Shown: positions 12,230-19,946 of the stretch, one piece after another
Layout of the letters: every line of letters starts with the position of its first letter
Position numbering within the stretch: the stretch's first letter is position 1
NCBI GenBank assembly: GCA_002720475.1
Contig: PBIL01000008.1
Location: 62,001-126,000 of the forward strand
Source of the DNA: Roseovarius sp.
GTDB taxonomy: Bacteria > Pseudomonadota > Alphaproteobacteria > Rhodobacterales > Rhodobacteraceae
Direction: 5' to 3'
Length of the DNA: 64,000 bases
The notes under the pieces: model-generated
What the model was told of the DNA's origin: nothing
Database searches by the model: none
What the model saw: the letters and a program-made list of their open reading frames with translations, nothing else
Position numbers and translations under genes: made by a program

Positions 12230-13063
12230 TCACGCCGTTCCGGTGTTTGTCGACACATAGTCATGCATGACATCCGGTGACGTGTCTGTCATCCGGCACA
12301 GCGCCCGAAACCCAGGCGCATCGTCCCACCGAAAGATCAAGTAACCTTCACGATCATTTTGATCCCGATGAGTTCGGCACGTTAGCACGAAGGAGTCCGT
12401 CCTGTCGAGGAAAACGCTCGCACCCGAATGGCATCGCGCGGATCGCCGCGCGACGCCAGTCTCAGTGATGGAGTTTCGGACTCGGACCGTTTCGTCGTCA
12501 TCCGCTGCCGCGCCACCGATATCGTCGAAAAGCTCGGCGATCTCGAAATCGGCGGCGGCCTCGGCCTCGGCGGCCGCGTCCTGGATGGTCTTGCCCGAGG
12601 CTTGCAGCTCGGCCTCCTCGGGTGAGCGGGCGACGTTGAGCTGGATGGTCACCACAACCTCGGGGTGCAGCGTCACGGTCACGTCATGCAGGCCCAGCTC
12701 CTTGATCGGGCGGATCAGCGAGACCTGCTTGCGGTCAAGGGTGAAGCCGGATTCGGTCGCCGCCTCGGCCGCGTCGCGGGTGCTGACCGAGCCGTAGAGC
12801 GCGCCGCCGTCCGACGCCTGGCGAATCACCACGAACTGCTGCCCGTCGAGCCGCGCGGCCATCGCCTCGGCCTCCTTGCGGGTCTCGAGGTTCTGCGCCT
12901 CGAGCTGCGCCTTGCGCGCCTCGAAATCGGCGATGTTGCGCTCGGAGGCGGTCAGCGCCTTGCCCTGCGGCAGAAGATAGTTGCGCGCGAAGCCGGGCTT
13001 TACCTCAACCACGTCGCCCATCTGACCAAGCCTGGCCACACGCTCCAGAAGGATCACTTGCAT
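12230..13063 (-). CDS. rplI: Ribosomal protein L9 with a novel C-terminal tail
   Basis: The first 190 residues are an ordinary alphaproteobacterial L9: [17 protein letters not shown], the long connecting helix, the rRNA-binding C domain and the acidic [12 protein letters not shown] tail. The frame then continues for 87 residues (191-277) with no L9 character: Arg-rich with scattered Cys (Cys211, Cys229, Cys256), Trp and His, ending in STNTGTA. In the L9 proteins I know, the chain stops shortly after the acidic tail. The extra part occupies 12230-12493 and abuts luxR, so it looks like a read-through created when the lux DNA was joined here. Whether it is tolerated, processed or functional is unknown. 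Confidence 0.9.
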   Translation of the reverse strand: MQVILLERVARLGQMGDVVEVKPGFARNYLLPQGKALTASERNIADFEARKAQLEAQNLETRKEAEAMAARLDGQQFVVIRQASDGGALYGSVSTRDAAEAATESGFTLDRKQVSLIRPIKELGLHDVTVTLHPEVVVTIQLNVARSPEEAELQASGKTIQDAAAEAEAAADFEIAELFDDIGGAAADDDETVRVRNSITETGVARRSARCHSGASVFLDRTDSFVLTCRTHRDQNDREGYLIFRWDDAPGFRALCRMTDTSPDVMHDYVSTNTGTA

Positions 13064-13074
13064 TGGCTCGCTCC

Positions 13075-13302
13075 TTATTTCACGGCGTAGGGCAGGAGCG
13101 CGAGAAAGCGCGCGCGCTTGATGGCGCGGGACAGTTCACGCTGCTTCTTGGCCGAAACGGCGGTGATTCGCGACGGCACGATCTTGCCGCGCTCCGAGAT
13201 ATAGCGCTGCAGCAGGCGCGTGTCCTTGTAGTCGATCTTGGGCGCGTTATCGCCCGAGAAGGGGCAGACCTTGCGGCGGCGAAAAAACGGTTTGGTAGCC
13301 AT
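13075..13302 (-). CDS. rpsR: Ribosomal protein S18
   Basis: A 75-residue S18 of the small ribosomal subunit, which binds S6. The sequence [17 protein letters not shown], the [13 protein letters not shown] motif and the C-terminal [20 protein letters not shown] are classic. It lies between rpsF (29 bases away) and rplI (11 bases away) in the conserved rpsF-rpsR-rplI operon. Confidence 0.98.
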   Translation of the reverse strand: MATKPFFRRRKVCPFSGDNAPKIDYKDTRLLQRYISERGKIVPSRITAVSAKKQRELSRAIKRARFLALLPYAVK

Positions 13303-13331
13303 TGGTTATCGTCCTTTTCTCACACGGTCCG

Positions 13332-13712
13332 TCAGCGGCGCTCGCGGCGTTCGGGCCGGTCGCCGCGATCCCCGCGCTCCCCGCGCTCCTCGCGCTTCTG
13401 CATCTGCACCGAGGGGCCCTCGTCATGGGCATCGACCTTGATGGTCAGCACGCGCATCACGTCATCGTGCAGCCGCATCAGCCGCTCCATCTCCTGCACG
13501 GCGGCGGCGGGCGCGTCGGTCCTGAGAAAGGCGTAATGGCCCTTGCGGTTCTTGTTGATCTTGTAGGCCATCGTCTTGACGCCCCAATACTCGCTGTCGA
13601 GGACGCGGCCCCCGTTATCGGCGAGAACGGCACCGAAATGCTCGATCAGACCTTCGGCCTGCGCGTTGGACAGGTCCTGACGCGCGATCATCACATGCTC
13701 GTAAAGCGGCAT
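13332..13712 (-). CDS. rpsF: Ribosomal protein S6
   Basis: S6 (126 residues) binds S18 and the central domain of 16S rRNA. The core starts MPLYEHVMIARQDLS and contains the GVKTMAYKINKNRKGHY segment. The C-terminus is an Arg/Glu/Asp repeat region, as is common in alphaproteobacterial S6. The frame is open upstream for 59 codons, but the ATG at 13712 has a GGAGA site and is the family start. It is the first gene of the rpsF-rpsR-rplI operon, which here continues into luxR. Confidence 0.97.
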   Translation of the reverse strand: MPLYEHVMIARQDLSNAQAEGLIEHFGAVLADNGGRVLDSEYWGVKTMAYKINKNRKGHYAFLRTDAPAAAVQEMERLMRLHDDVMRVLTIKVDAHDEGPSVQMQKREERGERGDRGDRPERRERR

Positions 13713-13942
13713 GTCGTCTCCATTTCTTTCAAGGCGCATTTCATAGGGCGGGCAATGCCCTTTCGCGGCCCGTCCACGAGAGGCTGCGCGGATCATAACA
13801 AAAGCGAAAGGTTGGGGGCGTATAGCTCGGCCGGTGCCGTCCTGCAAGGCCCGAATCGCGGGTCCCGGCCTCGACACGGGATTGCCCAAATGCGGGCACG
13901 ATTGGCCTGCATCCTGTCGGAAACGCCCAGAGGAGTCCCGCC

Positions 13943-14446
13943 ATGGTTGCGCTTCCCGATTTCGAACGCGAATTTGCCGCCCCGCCCCTGACCGCCACGG
14001 TTGAGGAGTCCGGCGCGACCGGGACCGCGCTCGATCCCGGTCGCCTCTTCCTGCGGCTTGCCGGAACGGTGCTCGTGCTGGCGTCGCTCGGGCTCTGGCT
14101 GCTGCCCTCGGTGGCGTCCGACCCGGCGATGATGCTGGTCAAGCTGCTGTTCTGCTTCGCGCTCTTCTGGGCCGGGCTGCTGGCCTTTCATGCCGCGCGC
14201 CTGTCCGATCCGCGCCCGGAGGTGCAGATCGACCGCAAGGGCGGGCAGTTGCGTATCCTGCATCCCGCGCAGGGGCGCAGCCCTGCCCGCTGCATCGTCC
14301 ACCGGCTGGACGATCTGGCCGAACTGTCGCTGCGCGACGGCCTGCTCAGCGCGCGCGATCGCGGTGGCCGGCTGGTCGTGGCGCTGGAGATCGCCGACGA
14401 CCGCAGCGCGCGCAACCTGCAAAAGGCCCTGTCCTTCGCCGCCTGA
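13943..14446 (+). CDS. Hypothetical two-span membrane protein
   Basis: This 167-residue protein has a soluble acidic N-terminus (1-35), two adjoining hydrophobic segments (about 36-58 and 63-83) and a cytoplasm-like C-terminal domain with alternating charged residues that looks like a small beta-rich fold. AGAGGAG lies upstream of the ATG. The last codons and stop are inside a perfect hairpin (14433-14456). I do not recognise a family. It lies divergent from the S6 operon and upstream of a YceI gene, with no clear functional link. Confidence 0.75.
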   Translation: MVALPDFEREFAAPPLTATVEESGATGTALDPGRLFLRLAGTVLVLASLGLWLLPSVASDPAMMLVKLLFCFALFWAGLLAFHAARLSDPRPEVQIDRKGGQLRILHPAQGRSPARCIVHRLDDLAELSLRDGLLSARDRGGRLVVALEIADDRSARNLQKALSFAA

Positions 14447-14456
14447 GCGGCGAAGG
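14433..14456 (+). terminator. Hairpin spanning the stop codon of the membrane protein gene
   Basis: A perfect ten-base-pair stem (CCTTCGCCGC with GCGGCGAAGG) has CTGA as its loop, and the loop contains the TGA stop codon. No T-tract follows, so termination or 3'-end protection is possible but unproven. Confidence 0.45.
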
Positions 14457-14495
14457 CCCTGCCCGGCCTCGTGTTCGCCAGTCCACAGGCCCTGT

Positions 14496-14524
14496 TTGAA
14501 ACTGACATATTGTTCTTTTGCAAT
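14496..14524 (+). promoter_or_regulatory. Possible promoter of the YceI gene
   Basis: TTGAAA (14496-14501) and TGCAAT (14519-14524) are 17 bases apart in the only AT-rich stretch upstream of the YceI gene, about 55 bases from its ATG. The -10 hexamer is weak, so this is tentative. Confidence 0.3.
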
Positions 14525-14579
14525 CTGCGGCCATCTTCTCCCCTGTCGGTGTGTCCCGACCCAGACAGGAGGTTTCCCA

Positions 14580-15155
14580 ATGAAGAATGTCATCGCAGCC
14601 AGCGCGCTCGCGCTCCTTGCCACCGGCGCCCTCGCCGCCCCCGAGACCTACGAGCTCGATCCGAGCCACAGCCAGGTGGTGTTTACCTACAACCATCTCG
14701 GATTCTCGACAACGACGGGCATGTTCGCGGGCTTCGAGGGCACGATCGAATTCGACGCCGAGACCCCGGCCAATTCCTCGGTCAGCGTGGCGATCCCGGT
14801 GATGTCCATGTTCACCGGCTGGGAAGAGCGCGACGAGCATTTCATGTCCGAGGATTTCTTCGGCGCGGAAGAGGGCGATCTCGTGACCTTCACCTCGACG
14901 GGGATCGAGGTCACGGGGGAGAATACCGCGCTCATCACCGGCGATCTGACCATGAACGGCATCACCCGGCCGGTGGTGCTCGATACGGTGATGAACCAGA
15001 AGGTCGATGCGCATCCGATGAACAACCGCCCCTGGATCGGGTTCAGTGCCACGACCACGCTCAAGCGCACCGATTTCGAGCTGGGCAAGTTTGCGCCCTA
15101 TATCAGCGACGAGGTCGAGGTGCGCATCTCGATCGAGGCGGGCAAGCCCGAATAA
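14580..15155 (+). CDS. YceI-family periplasmic protein
   Basis: This 191-residue protein begins with a signal peptide (about 1-19, cut near ALAA) and has the YceI beta-barrel fold known to bind polyisoprenoid lipids. Signatures are YELDPSHSQVVFTYNHLGFS, LTMNGITRPVVL and the C-terminal ISDEVEVRISIEA. AGGAGG is correctly placed before the ATG. The cargo and physiological role are not known for most family members. It is monocistronic, with the convergent aminotransferase 59 bases away. Confidence 0.92.
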   Translation: MKNVIAASALALLATGALAAPETYELDPSHSQVVFTYNHLGFSTTTGMFAGFEGTIEFDAETPANSSVSVAIPVMSMFTGWEERDEHFMSEDFFGAEEGDLVTFTSTGIEVTGENTALITGDLTMNGITRPVVLDTVMNQKVDAHPMNNRPWIGFSATTTLKRTDFELGKFAPYISDEVEVRISIEAGKPE

Positions 15156-15214
15156 CGGCCGTCCAGCGCGGCGCAGCCGGAGGCCGTCCGCACGCCGCGG
15201 GCAGCCTCTTCGTG

Positions 15215-16423
15215 TCAGGTGCCGTAGGCGCGTTGCCCTTCCATGACCGCCGCCGCCGCGCTCAGCAGGATGTCGGCCATCATGTCGCATTCGGCCCGCG
15301 TCAGCCGCGCCGGCAGGCGCACGTCGCAGGCCCGCATCAGCATCGCCCGCGTGCGCGGCAGGTCCGGCACCCCGCCGGGCAGGAAACGCCAGTTCCAGAA
15401 GGCGCGCGCATTGTCCGCGCTCAGACCGAAGACCTGCACCTTCACCCCGCGCGCCGCCGCTTCCTCGGCAAAGGCCCGGGTCTCGCTCTCGTCCAGGCCC
15501 AGAAGGTTGAACTGGATCGAATCGGGCGCGCGTTCCTCGCCCGGCAGGGCCTCGGGCACCGAGAACCAGGGCGCGGCATCAAGCCGTGCCGCGACGTGAT
15601 CGTGATTGGCCCGCCCCGCCCGCACCCGGCGCGGGATCTCGGGCAGCTGCGCGCGGATGATCGCCGCCGACAGGTTCGACAGCCGCAGATTGTAGAGCGG
15701 CAGCCGGTTCTGCCAGCGGGCAAAGGCCGCCTCCAGCGCCGGATCGGGCGCGGCCATGTGCTTGGCCCAGTTGTGCTCGTAGGCACCCGACATGATCACC
15801 GCGCGCGCCACCAGATCGGCATCGTCGGTGATCACGATCCCGCCCTCGCCCGCGTTCACCAGCTTGTAGGACTGGAAGCTGAAACAGCCCGCGCGCCCGA
15901 TGGTCCCGATCCTGCGCCCGCGCCAGAGCGTGCCAAGCGAATGGGCGGCATCCTCGATCACCGGCAGGCCGCGCGCCCCGGCCAGCGCCATGATCGCATC
16001 CATGTCCGAGGTATGCCCGCGCATGTGGCTGACGAGCACCGCCTGAACCCCGTCGAGCCGCGCCTCGAAATCCGCGAGATCGATCCGGTAATCCTCGCCC
16101 ACCTCGCACAGGACAGGCACGCAATCGGCATGGACCACCGATGACGGCACCGCCGCGAAGGTGAAGCCCGGGATCAGCACCTTCGCGCCGCGCGGCAGGT
16201 CGAGCGCCTTGAGCGACAGAAACAGCGCCGCCGAACAGGACGAGACGGCCAGCGCATAGCGCACCCCCATCAGCGCCGCGAATTCCCGTTCGAGCAGCGC
16301 CACCGGCGCGTCCTGCGGGGCGGTGTAGCGGAAGAGATCCCCGCTGGAAAGAAGCCGGTCGATCTCGGCGCGCGCGGCTGCGGGGATGGGCTCGGCATCG
16401 TGGACATTCGGGGCCTGCATCAT
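15215..16423 (-). CDS. DegT/DnrJ/EryC1-family PLP aminotransferase
   Basis: This 402-residue enzyme belongs to the PLP-dependent sugar or cyclitol aminotransferase family. The PLP lysine is Lys187 in SFQSYKLVNAGEGG, and the cofactor aspartate is Asp158 in VIEDAAHS. Two ATGs lie in tandem (16423 and 16420) behind an AGGAAAG site. It is preceded by its own good promoter (16464-16494), so it is probably independent of the upstream polyamine-type genes although it follows them on the same strand. The substrate is unknown; no sugar biosynthesis genes are nearby, which is unusual for this family. Confidence 0.85.
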   Translation of the reverse strand: MMQAPNVHDAEPIPAAARAEIDRLLSSGDLFRYTAPQDAPVALLEREFAALMGVRYALAVSSCSAALFLSLKALDLPRGAKVLIPGFTFAAVPSSVVHADCVPVLCEVGEDYRIDLADFEARLDGVQAVLVSHMRGHTSDMDAIMALAGARGLPVIEDAAHSLGTLWRGRRIGTIGRAGCFSFQSYKLVNAGEGGIVITDDADLVARAVIMSGAYEHNWAKHMAAPDPALEAAFARWQNRLPLYNLRLSNLSAAIIRAQLPEIPRRVRAGRANHDHVAARLDAAPWFSVPEALPGEERAPDSIQFNLLGLDESETRAFAEEAAARGVKVQVFGLSADNARAFWNWRFLPGGVPDLPRTRAMLMRACDVRLPARLTRAECDMMADILLSAAAAVMEGQRAYGT

Positions 16424-16463
16424 GTCTTCGGCTTTCCTGAAAGTGGCTTTCGGCTTTCCCGAA

Positions 16464-16494
16464 CATATAGGCCCGAATTGTGACAGTTTGTCAA
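16464..16494 (-). promoter_or_regulatory. Promoter and small palindrome upstream of the DegT-type gene
   Basis: On the minus strand TTGACA (16489-16494) and CTATAT/TATATG (16464-16470) are 18-19 bases apart. The -35 region overlaps a TGACA-N3-TGTCA palindrome (16481-16493) that could be an operator. The predicted transcript starts about 35 bases before the aminotransferase ATG. Confidence 0.5.
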
Positions 16495-16500
16495 AGCCTG

Positions 16501-17805
16501 TCAGAGGCCCAGCCGGTCGCGCAGCGCAAACCAGCTCATCGCCAGCACCAGAAGCGGGCTGCGCAGCGCCGCACCGCCCGGAAAGGGCGGGCACGGCACC
16601 CGTGCCATGCAGTCGAACCCGCCCGCCTGTCCCTGCACCGCCTCGGCCATGAGCCGCCCGGCCAGCGTCGCCATGCCCACCCCGTGCCCCGAATAGCCCG
16701 AGGCCGACAGTATGTTGGGGGCCAACCGCGCCAGATAGGGCATCCGCCGCAGGGTGATGGCCAGCGTCCCGCCCCAGGCGTACTCGAGCGGCACGCCCGC
16801 CAGATGTGGAAAGATCTCGAGCATCGGCTTGCGCACCGTCGCCCGGATATCGCGCGGAAAGCGATAGCCATAGCTTTCGCCGCCGCCGAAGAGCAGCCGC
16901 CCGTCATGGCTCAGACGGAAATAGTTCACCACGAATTTCGTGTCCGCCACGGCCACATCGCGCGTCAGCACGCGGCGCGCTTCCTCGCCCAGAGGCGCGG
17001 TCGCCACGATGAAATTGTTGATCGGCATGACGCGGGCGGCCACCTTGCGATCCAGCCCGCCCAGATAGCCGTTGCAGGCCAGGATCAGGTGATCGGCCTC
17101 GACATGGCCCGCATCGGTCGCCGCCCGCAGGCGCGGCCCGCGGCGGATGTCATGCACCTCGGAGCCCTCATAGATGCGCACGCCCGCTCCCTCGGCCGCC
17201 CGCGCAAGGCCAAGCGCATAGGCCAGGGGGTGCAGATGCGCCGCCCCCATGTCGAGCGTGCCGCCGTGATAGGCGGGCGACGGGCAGAGCGCGGCAAAGC
17301 CCTCGGCATCGAGCGTCTCGATCTCCTCATAGCCGTAGCGCGCCGCAAGATGCGCGGCATAGGCATGTTCCTGTGCCATCTCGCGCGCGGTGAAACAGGC
17401 ATGGGCCACGCCCGGCTTCAGGTGACAGTCGATCCCGTGCCGCGCCACCAGGCCCTTGACCAGATCCTTCGCCTCCTCGGCAAGCCGCCAAAGATGCGCG
17501 GCGTCGCCCTCGCCCACCAGCCGTTCGAGCGCGGTCTGTTCCATCCGCTGCCCGCTGCCCAGCTGCCCGCCATTGCGCCCAGAGGCCCCGAAGCCCACGC
17601 GCTGCGCCTCCAGCAGCACCACGTCAAGCCCCGCCTCCGCCAGATGCAGCGCCGCCGAGAGGCCTGTATACCCCGCCCCCACCACGCAGACATCGGCCCG
17701 CGCCGCCCCCTTGAGCGGCGCGAAACGCGGCAGCGGCGCGGCGGTGGCCGCATACCAGCTTGGCGGGTATTCCCCCCGCCGATCGTTGGCATGGAGCAGG
17801 TTCAT
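16501..17805 (-). CDS. FAD-dependent amine oxidase, PuuB-like (gamma-glutamylputrescine oxidase type)
   Basis: This 434-residue flavoprotein of the DAO family has the FAD-binding GAGYTG motif near residues 43-48 after ADVCVV and a GASGRNGGQLGSGQR segment characteristic of PuuB-type oxidases. Members oxidise gamma-glutamylated amines to aldehydes. The gene follows a glutamine-synthetase-like ligase on the same strand (48 bases), matching the PuuA-PuuB pair of the gamma-glutamyl putrescine pathway. No PuuC-type aldehyde dehydrogenase is present in the cluster. The exact amine (putrescine or another) is not determined. Confidence 0.88.
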   Translation of the reverse strand: MNLLHANDRRGEYPPSWYAATAAPLPRFAPLKGAARADVCVVGAGYTGLSAALHLAEAGLDVVLLEAQRVGFGASGRNGGQLGSGQRMEQTALERLVGEGDAAHLWRLAEEAKDLVKGLVARHGIDCHLKPGVAHACFTAREMAQEHAYAAHLAARYGYEEIETLDAEGFAALCPSPAYHGGTLDMGAAHLHPLAYALGLARAAEGAGVRIYEGSEVHDIRRGPRLRAATDAGHVEADHLILACNGYLGGLDRKVAARVMPINNFIVATAPLGEEARRVLTRDVAVADTKFVVNYFRLSHDGRLLFGGGESYGYRFPRDIRATVRKPMLEIFPHLAGVPLEYAWGGTLAITLRRMPYLARLAPNILSASGYSGHGVGMATLAGRLMAEAVQGQAGGFDCMARVPCPPFPGGAALRSPLLVLAMSWFALRDRLGL

Positions 17806-17853
17806 GGCTTCACCGTTCCGAAAATACTCAAGGGTCCGCAGCTCCCGCCCGGC

Positions 17854-19221
17854 TCAGACATTGAGCAGGAGATGCTCGCGCTCCCACGGGCTGATGACCT
17901 GGAGGAATTCCTCGTATTCCGTGCGCTTGACGATACCATAGACCCGCGCGAATTCCGGCCCCAGGACCTCGTGCAGGTCCGCCGCCTCCTCGAACAGGTC
18001 GAGTGCGTCGCCCATCACGTTGGGAATGTCCGGCTCGCCCGTATAGGCGTCGCCCTTGAACTGCTTCTCGGGCCAGTCCTCCTTCATGATCCCGAGAAGC
18101 CCGCAGGCCAGGCTTGCCGCGATCCCCAGATAGGGGTTGCAGTCCATCCCCGCCATCCGGTTCTCGACCCGGCGCGAATCGGGCCCCGAGAGCGGCACGC
18201 GAATGCCCGTGGTGCGGTTGTCGCGCCCCCAGGCAAGGTTGATCGGCGCGGCGTGATCCTTGACGTAGCGGCGGTAGGAATTGACATAGGGGGCCAGCAC
18301 CGCGATCGCCGCCGGCAGGTGCTTCTGCAACCCGCCGATGAAGTGGAAGAACAGGTCCGTCTCTCCCCCCTGTGGCCCGGCAAAGAGGTTGCGCCCGGAC
18401 TCGATATCCATGATCGAGTGATGGATATGCATGGCGCTGCCCGGCTCGTCCTCGATCGGCTTGGCCATGAAGGTGGCGAAACAGTCGTGGCGCAGCGCCG
18501 CCTCGCGGATCAGCCGCTTGAAGTAGAACACCTCGTCGGCCAGCTTGATCGGATCGCCGTGGCGCAGGTTGATCTCGAGCTGGCCCGCGCCGCCCTCCTG
18601 GGTGATGCCGTCGATCTCGAAGCCCTGTGCCTCGGCGAAATCGTAGATGTCGTCGATCACCGGGCCGAACTCGTCCACCGCCGTCATCGAATAGGCCTGC
18701 CGCGCCGCCGCCGGACGGCCCGACCGGCCCATCATGGGGCGGATTTCCTGCGCCGGATCGAGATTGCGCGCGACGAGAAAGAATTCCATCTCCGGTGCCA
18801 CGACCGGCACCATGCCGCGGTCATGATACATCTCGACCACGCGGCGCAGCACGTTGCGCGGGCTGTAGGGGATCGGCGCGCCGTCGCGGTCGAAGGCGTC
18901 ATGGATCACCTGAAGCGTCCAGTCCGCCGTCCAGGGCGCGGCGGTGGCGGTGCTCATGTCCGGGCGCAGGATCATGTCGCGCTCGATGAAGCCCTCCTCG
19001 CCCGCCGCCTCGCCCCAGTCGCCGGTGATCGTCTGGTAGAAGATCGAGTCGGGCAGGTGGAAATACTGCTGCCGCGCGAACTTGGTCGCGGGCACCGCCT
19101 TGCCCCGGGCGATGCCGGGCAGATCGGCGATGATGCATTCCACCTCGTCGAGGCGGCGGTTCTCCAGATAGGCTTGCGCCGCGGGCGGCAGCGCCGCGGT
19201 GAGATCGCTCAGATCAGCCAT
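17854..19221 (-). CDS. Glutamine-synthetase-like gamma-glutamylamine ligase (PuuA-like)
   Basis: The product (455 residues) has the glutamine synthetase catalytic fold: EMEFFL with the metal-binding Glu, QLEINL, MHIHHSI with the catalytic His and the Arg-containing DNRTTGIRVP. Lone GS-like proteins beside PuuB-type oxidases ligate glutamate to amines. The ATG at 19221 overlaps the end of the amidotransferase gene by 8 bases; the open frame upstream of it is antisense-like and lacks conservation. It is one of two GS-like genes in this cluster. Confidence 0.9.
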   Translation of the reverse strand: MADLSDLTAALPPAAQAYLENRRLDEVECIIADLPGIARGKAVPATKFARQQYFHLPDSIFYQTITGDWGEAAGEEGFIERDMILRPDMSTATAAPWTADWTLQVIHDAFDRDGAPIPYSPRNVLRRVVEMYHDRGMVPVVAPEMEFFLVARNLDPAQEIRPMMGRSGRPAAARQAYSMTAVDEFGPVIDDIYDFAEAQGFEIDGITQEGGAGQLEINLRHGDPIKLADEVFYFKRLIREAALRHDCFATFMAKPIEDEPGSAMHIHHSIMDIESGRNLFAGPQGGETDLFFHFIGGLQKHLPAAIAVLAPYVNSYRRYVKDHAAPINLAWGRDNRTTGIRVPLSGPDSRRVENRMAGMDCNPYLGIAASLACGLLGIMKEDWPEKQFKGDAYTGEPDIPNVMGDALDLFEEAADLHEVLGPEFARVYGIVKRTEYEEFLQVISPWEREHLLLNV

Positions 19222-19900
19222 GGCTTGCGCCTTTCCTGAGGACGGCGGCGATGGTCTCGGCCATGGCGGCGCTGTCGGTGGGCGTGTCGAGCAGCGCGCG
19301 CGCATGATCGCGCAGCGGGTCGGGCACGACGCCGATGGCGCGGTGCTCGATCAGCCGGTCCATCATCGTGCGCCCGAACTCGGGATGGGGCTGGACGGTG
19401 AAGATCCGGTCGCCATAGCGCAGCGCGGCGATCTCGCAGCCCTCGGCACGGCCCACCACCTCCGCCCCCGGCGGCACGCTCACGACCTGATCCTGGTGCC
19501 AGGCATTGAGGGTGAGCGGTCGTCCGTCGATCTCGTATTCCGTGGCCCCCACGCGCCAGCCGCCGGGATGCTTGACCACCTCGCCGCCAAGCGCCTGCGC
19601 GATGATCTGATGGCCGAAACAGACGCCCACCAGCGGCTTGCCCGCGTCGCGGATCTCGCGGATGAGCCGCTCGAGCGGCGCGATCCAGGGATGATCCTCG
19701 TAGGCCCCGTGCTTCGAGCCGGTGACGAGCCAGCCATCGGCGGCATGCGCGCCGTCGGGAAATTCTTCGTCCACGACATTGTAGGGTTCGAACTCGAATC
19801 CATGCCCGTCCAGCAGGCGCGCGAACATCGCGTCGTAATCGCCAAGCTCGCCCAGGACGATCTCCGGGGCGTGGCCGGTCTTGAGGATGCCGATCTTCAT
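19214..19900 (-). CDS. Class I glutamine amidotransferase-like hydrolase
   Basis: The 228-residue protein has the class I GATase nucleophile Cys in GVCFGHQ and the His/Glu pair in VQPHPEF. The synthetase domain of GMP synthase is absent. In gamma-glutamyl amine clusters such proteins probably cleave the gamma-glutamyl group, the role PuuD plays in E. coli, though PuuD is a different subgroup. GAGG precedes the ATG. The end overlaps the next ligase gene, consistent with an operon. An operator-like sequence lies just upstream (19908-19926). Confidence 0.87.
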   Translation of the reverse strand: MKIGILKTGHAPEIVLGELGDYDAMFARLLDGHGFEFEPYNVVDEEFPDGAHAADGWLVTGSKHGAYEDHPWIAPLERLIREIRDAGKPLVGVCFGHQIIAQALGGEVVKHPGGWRVGATEYEIDGRPLTLNAWHQDQVVSVPPGAEVVGRAEGCEIAALRYGDRIFTVQPHPEFGRTMMDRLIEHRAIGVVPDPLRDHARALLDTPTDSAAMAETIAAVLRKGASHG

Positions 19901-19907
19901 GGAGCCT

Positions 19908-19926
19908 CTTTTTGATCAGATTATTG
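19908..19926 (-). promoter_or_regulatory. Operator-like motif upstream of the amidotransferase gene
   Basis: The plus strand reads CTTTTTGATCAGATTATTG. It matches 15 of 19 positions with the minus-strand sequence at 21321-21339 upstream of the second GS-like gene. It lies 8-26 bases before the amidotransferase start. The core resembles the palindrome TTTGATCAAA. A regulator for it is not encoded in the window. Confidence 0.4.
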
Positions 19927-19946
19927 GGTGCAACACCGGTCCGAGT

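Noticed and set aside
16480..19239. A 919-codon plus-strand open frame opposite the puuB-like and GS-like genes
   Set aside because: Antisense shadow of two clear enzymes; no domain and no start signal.
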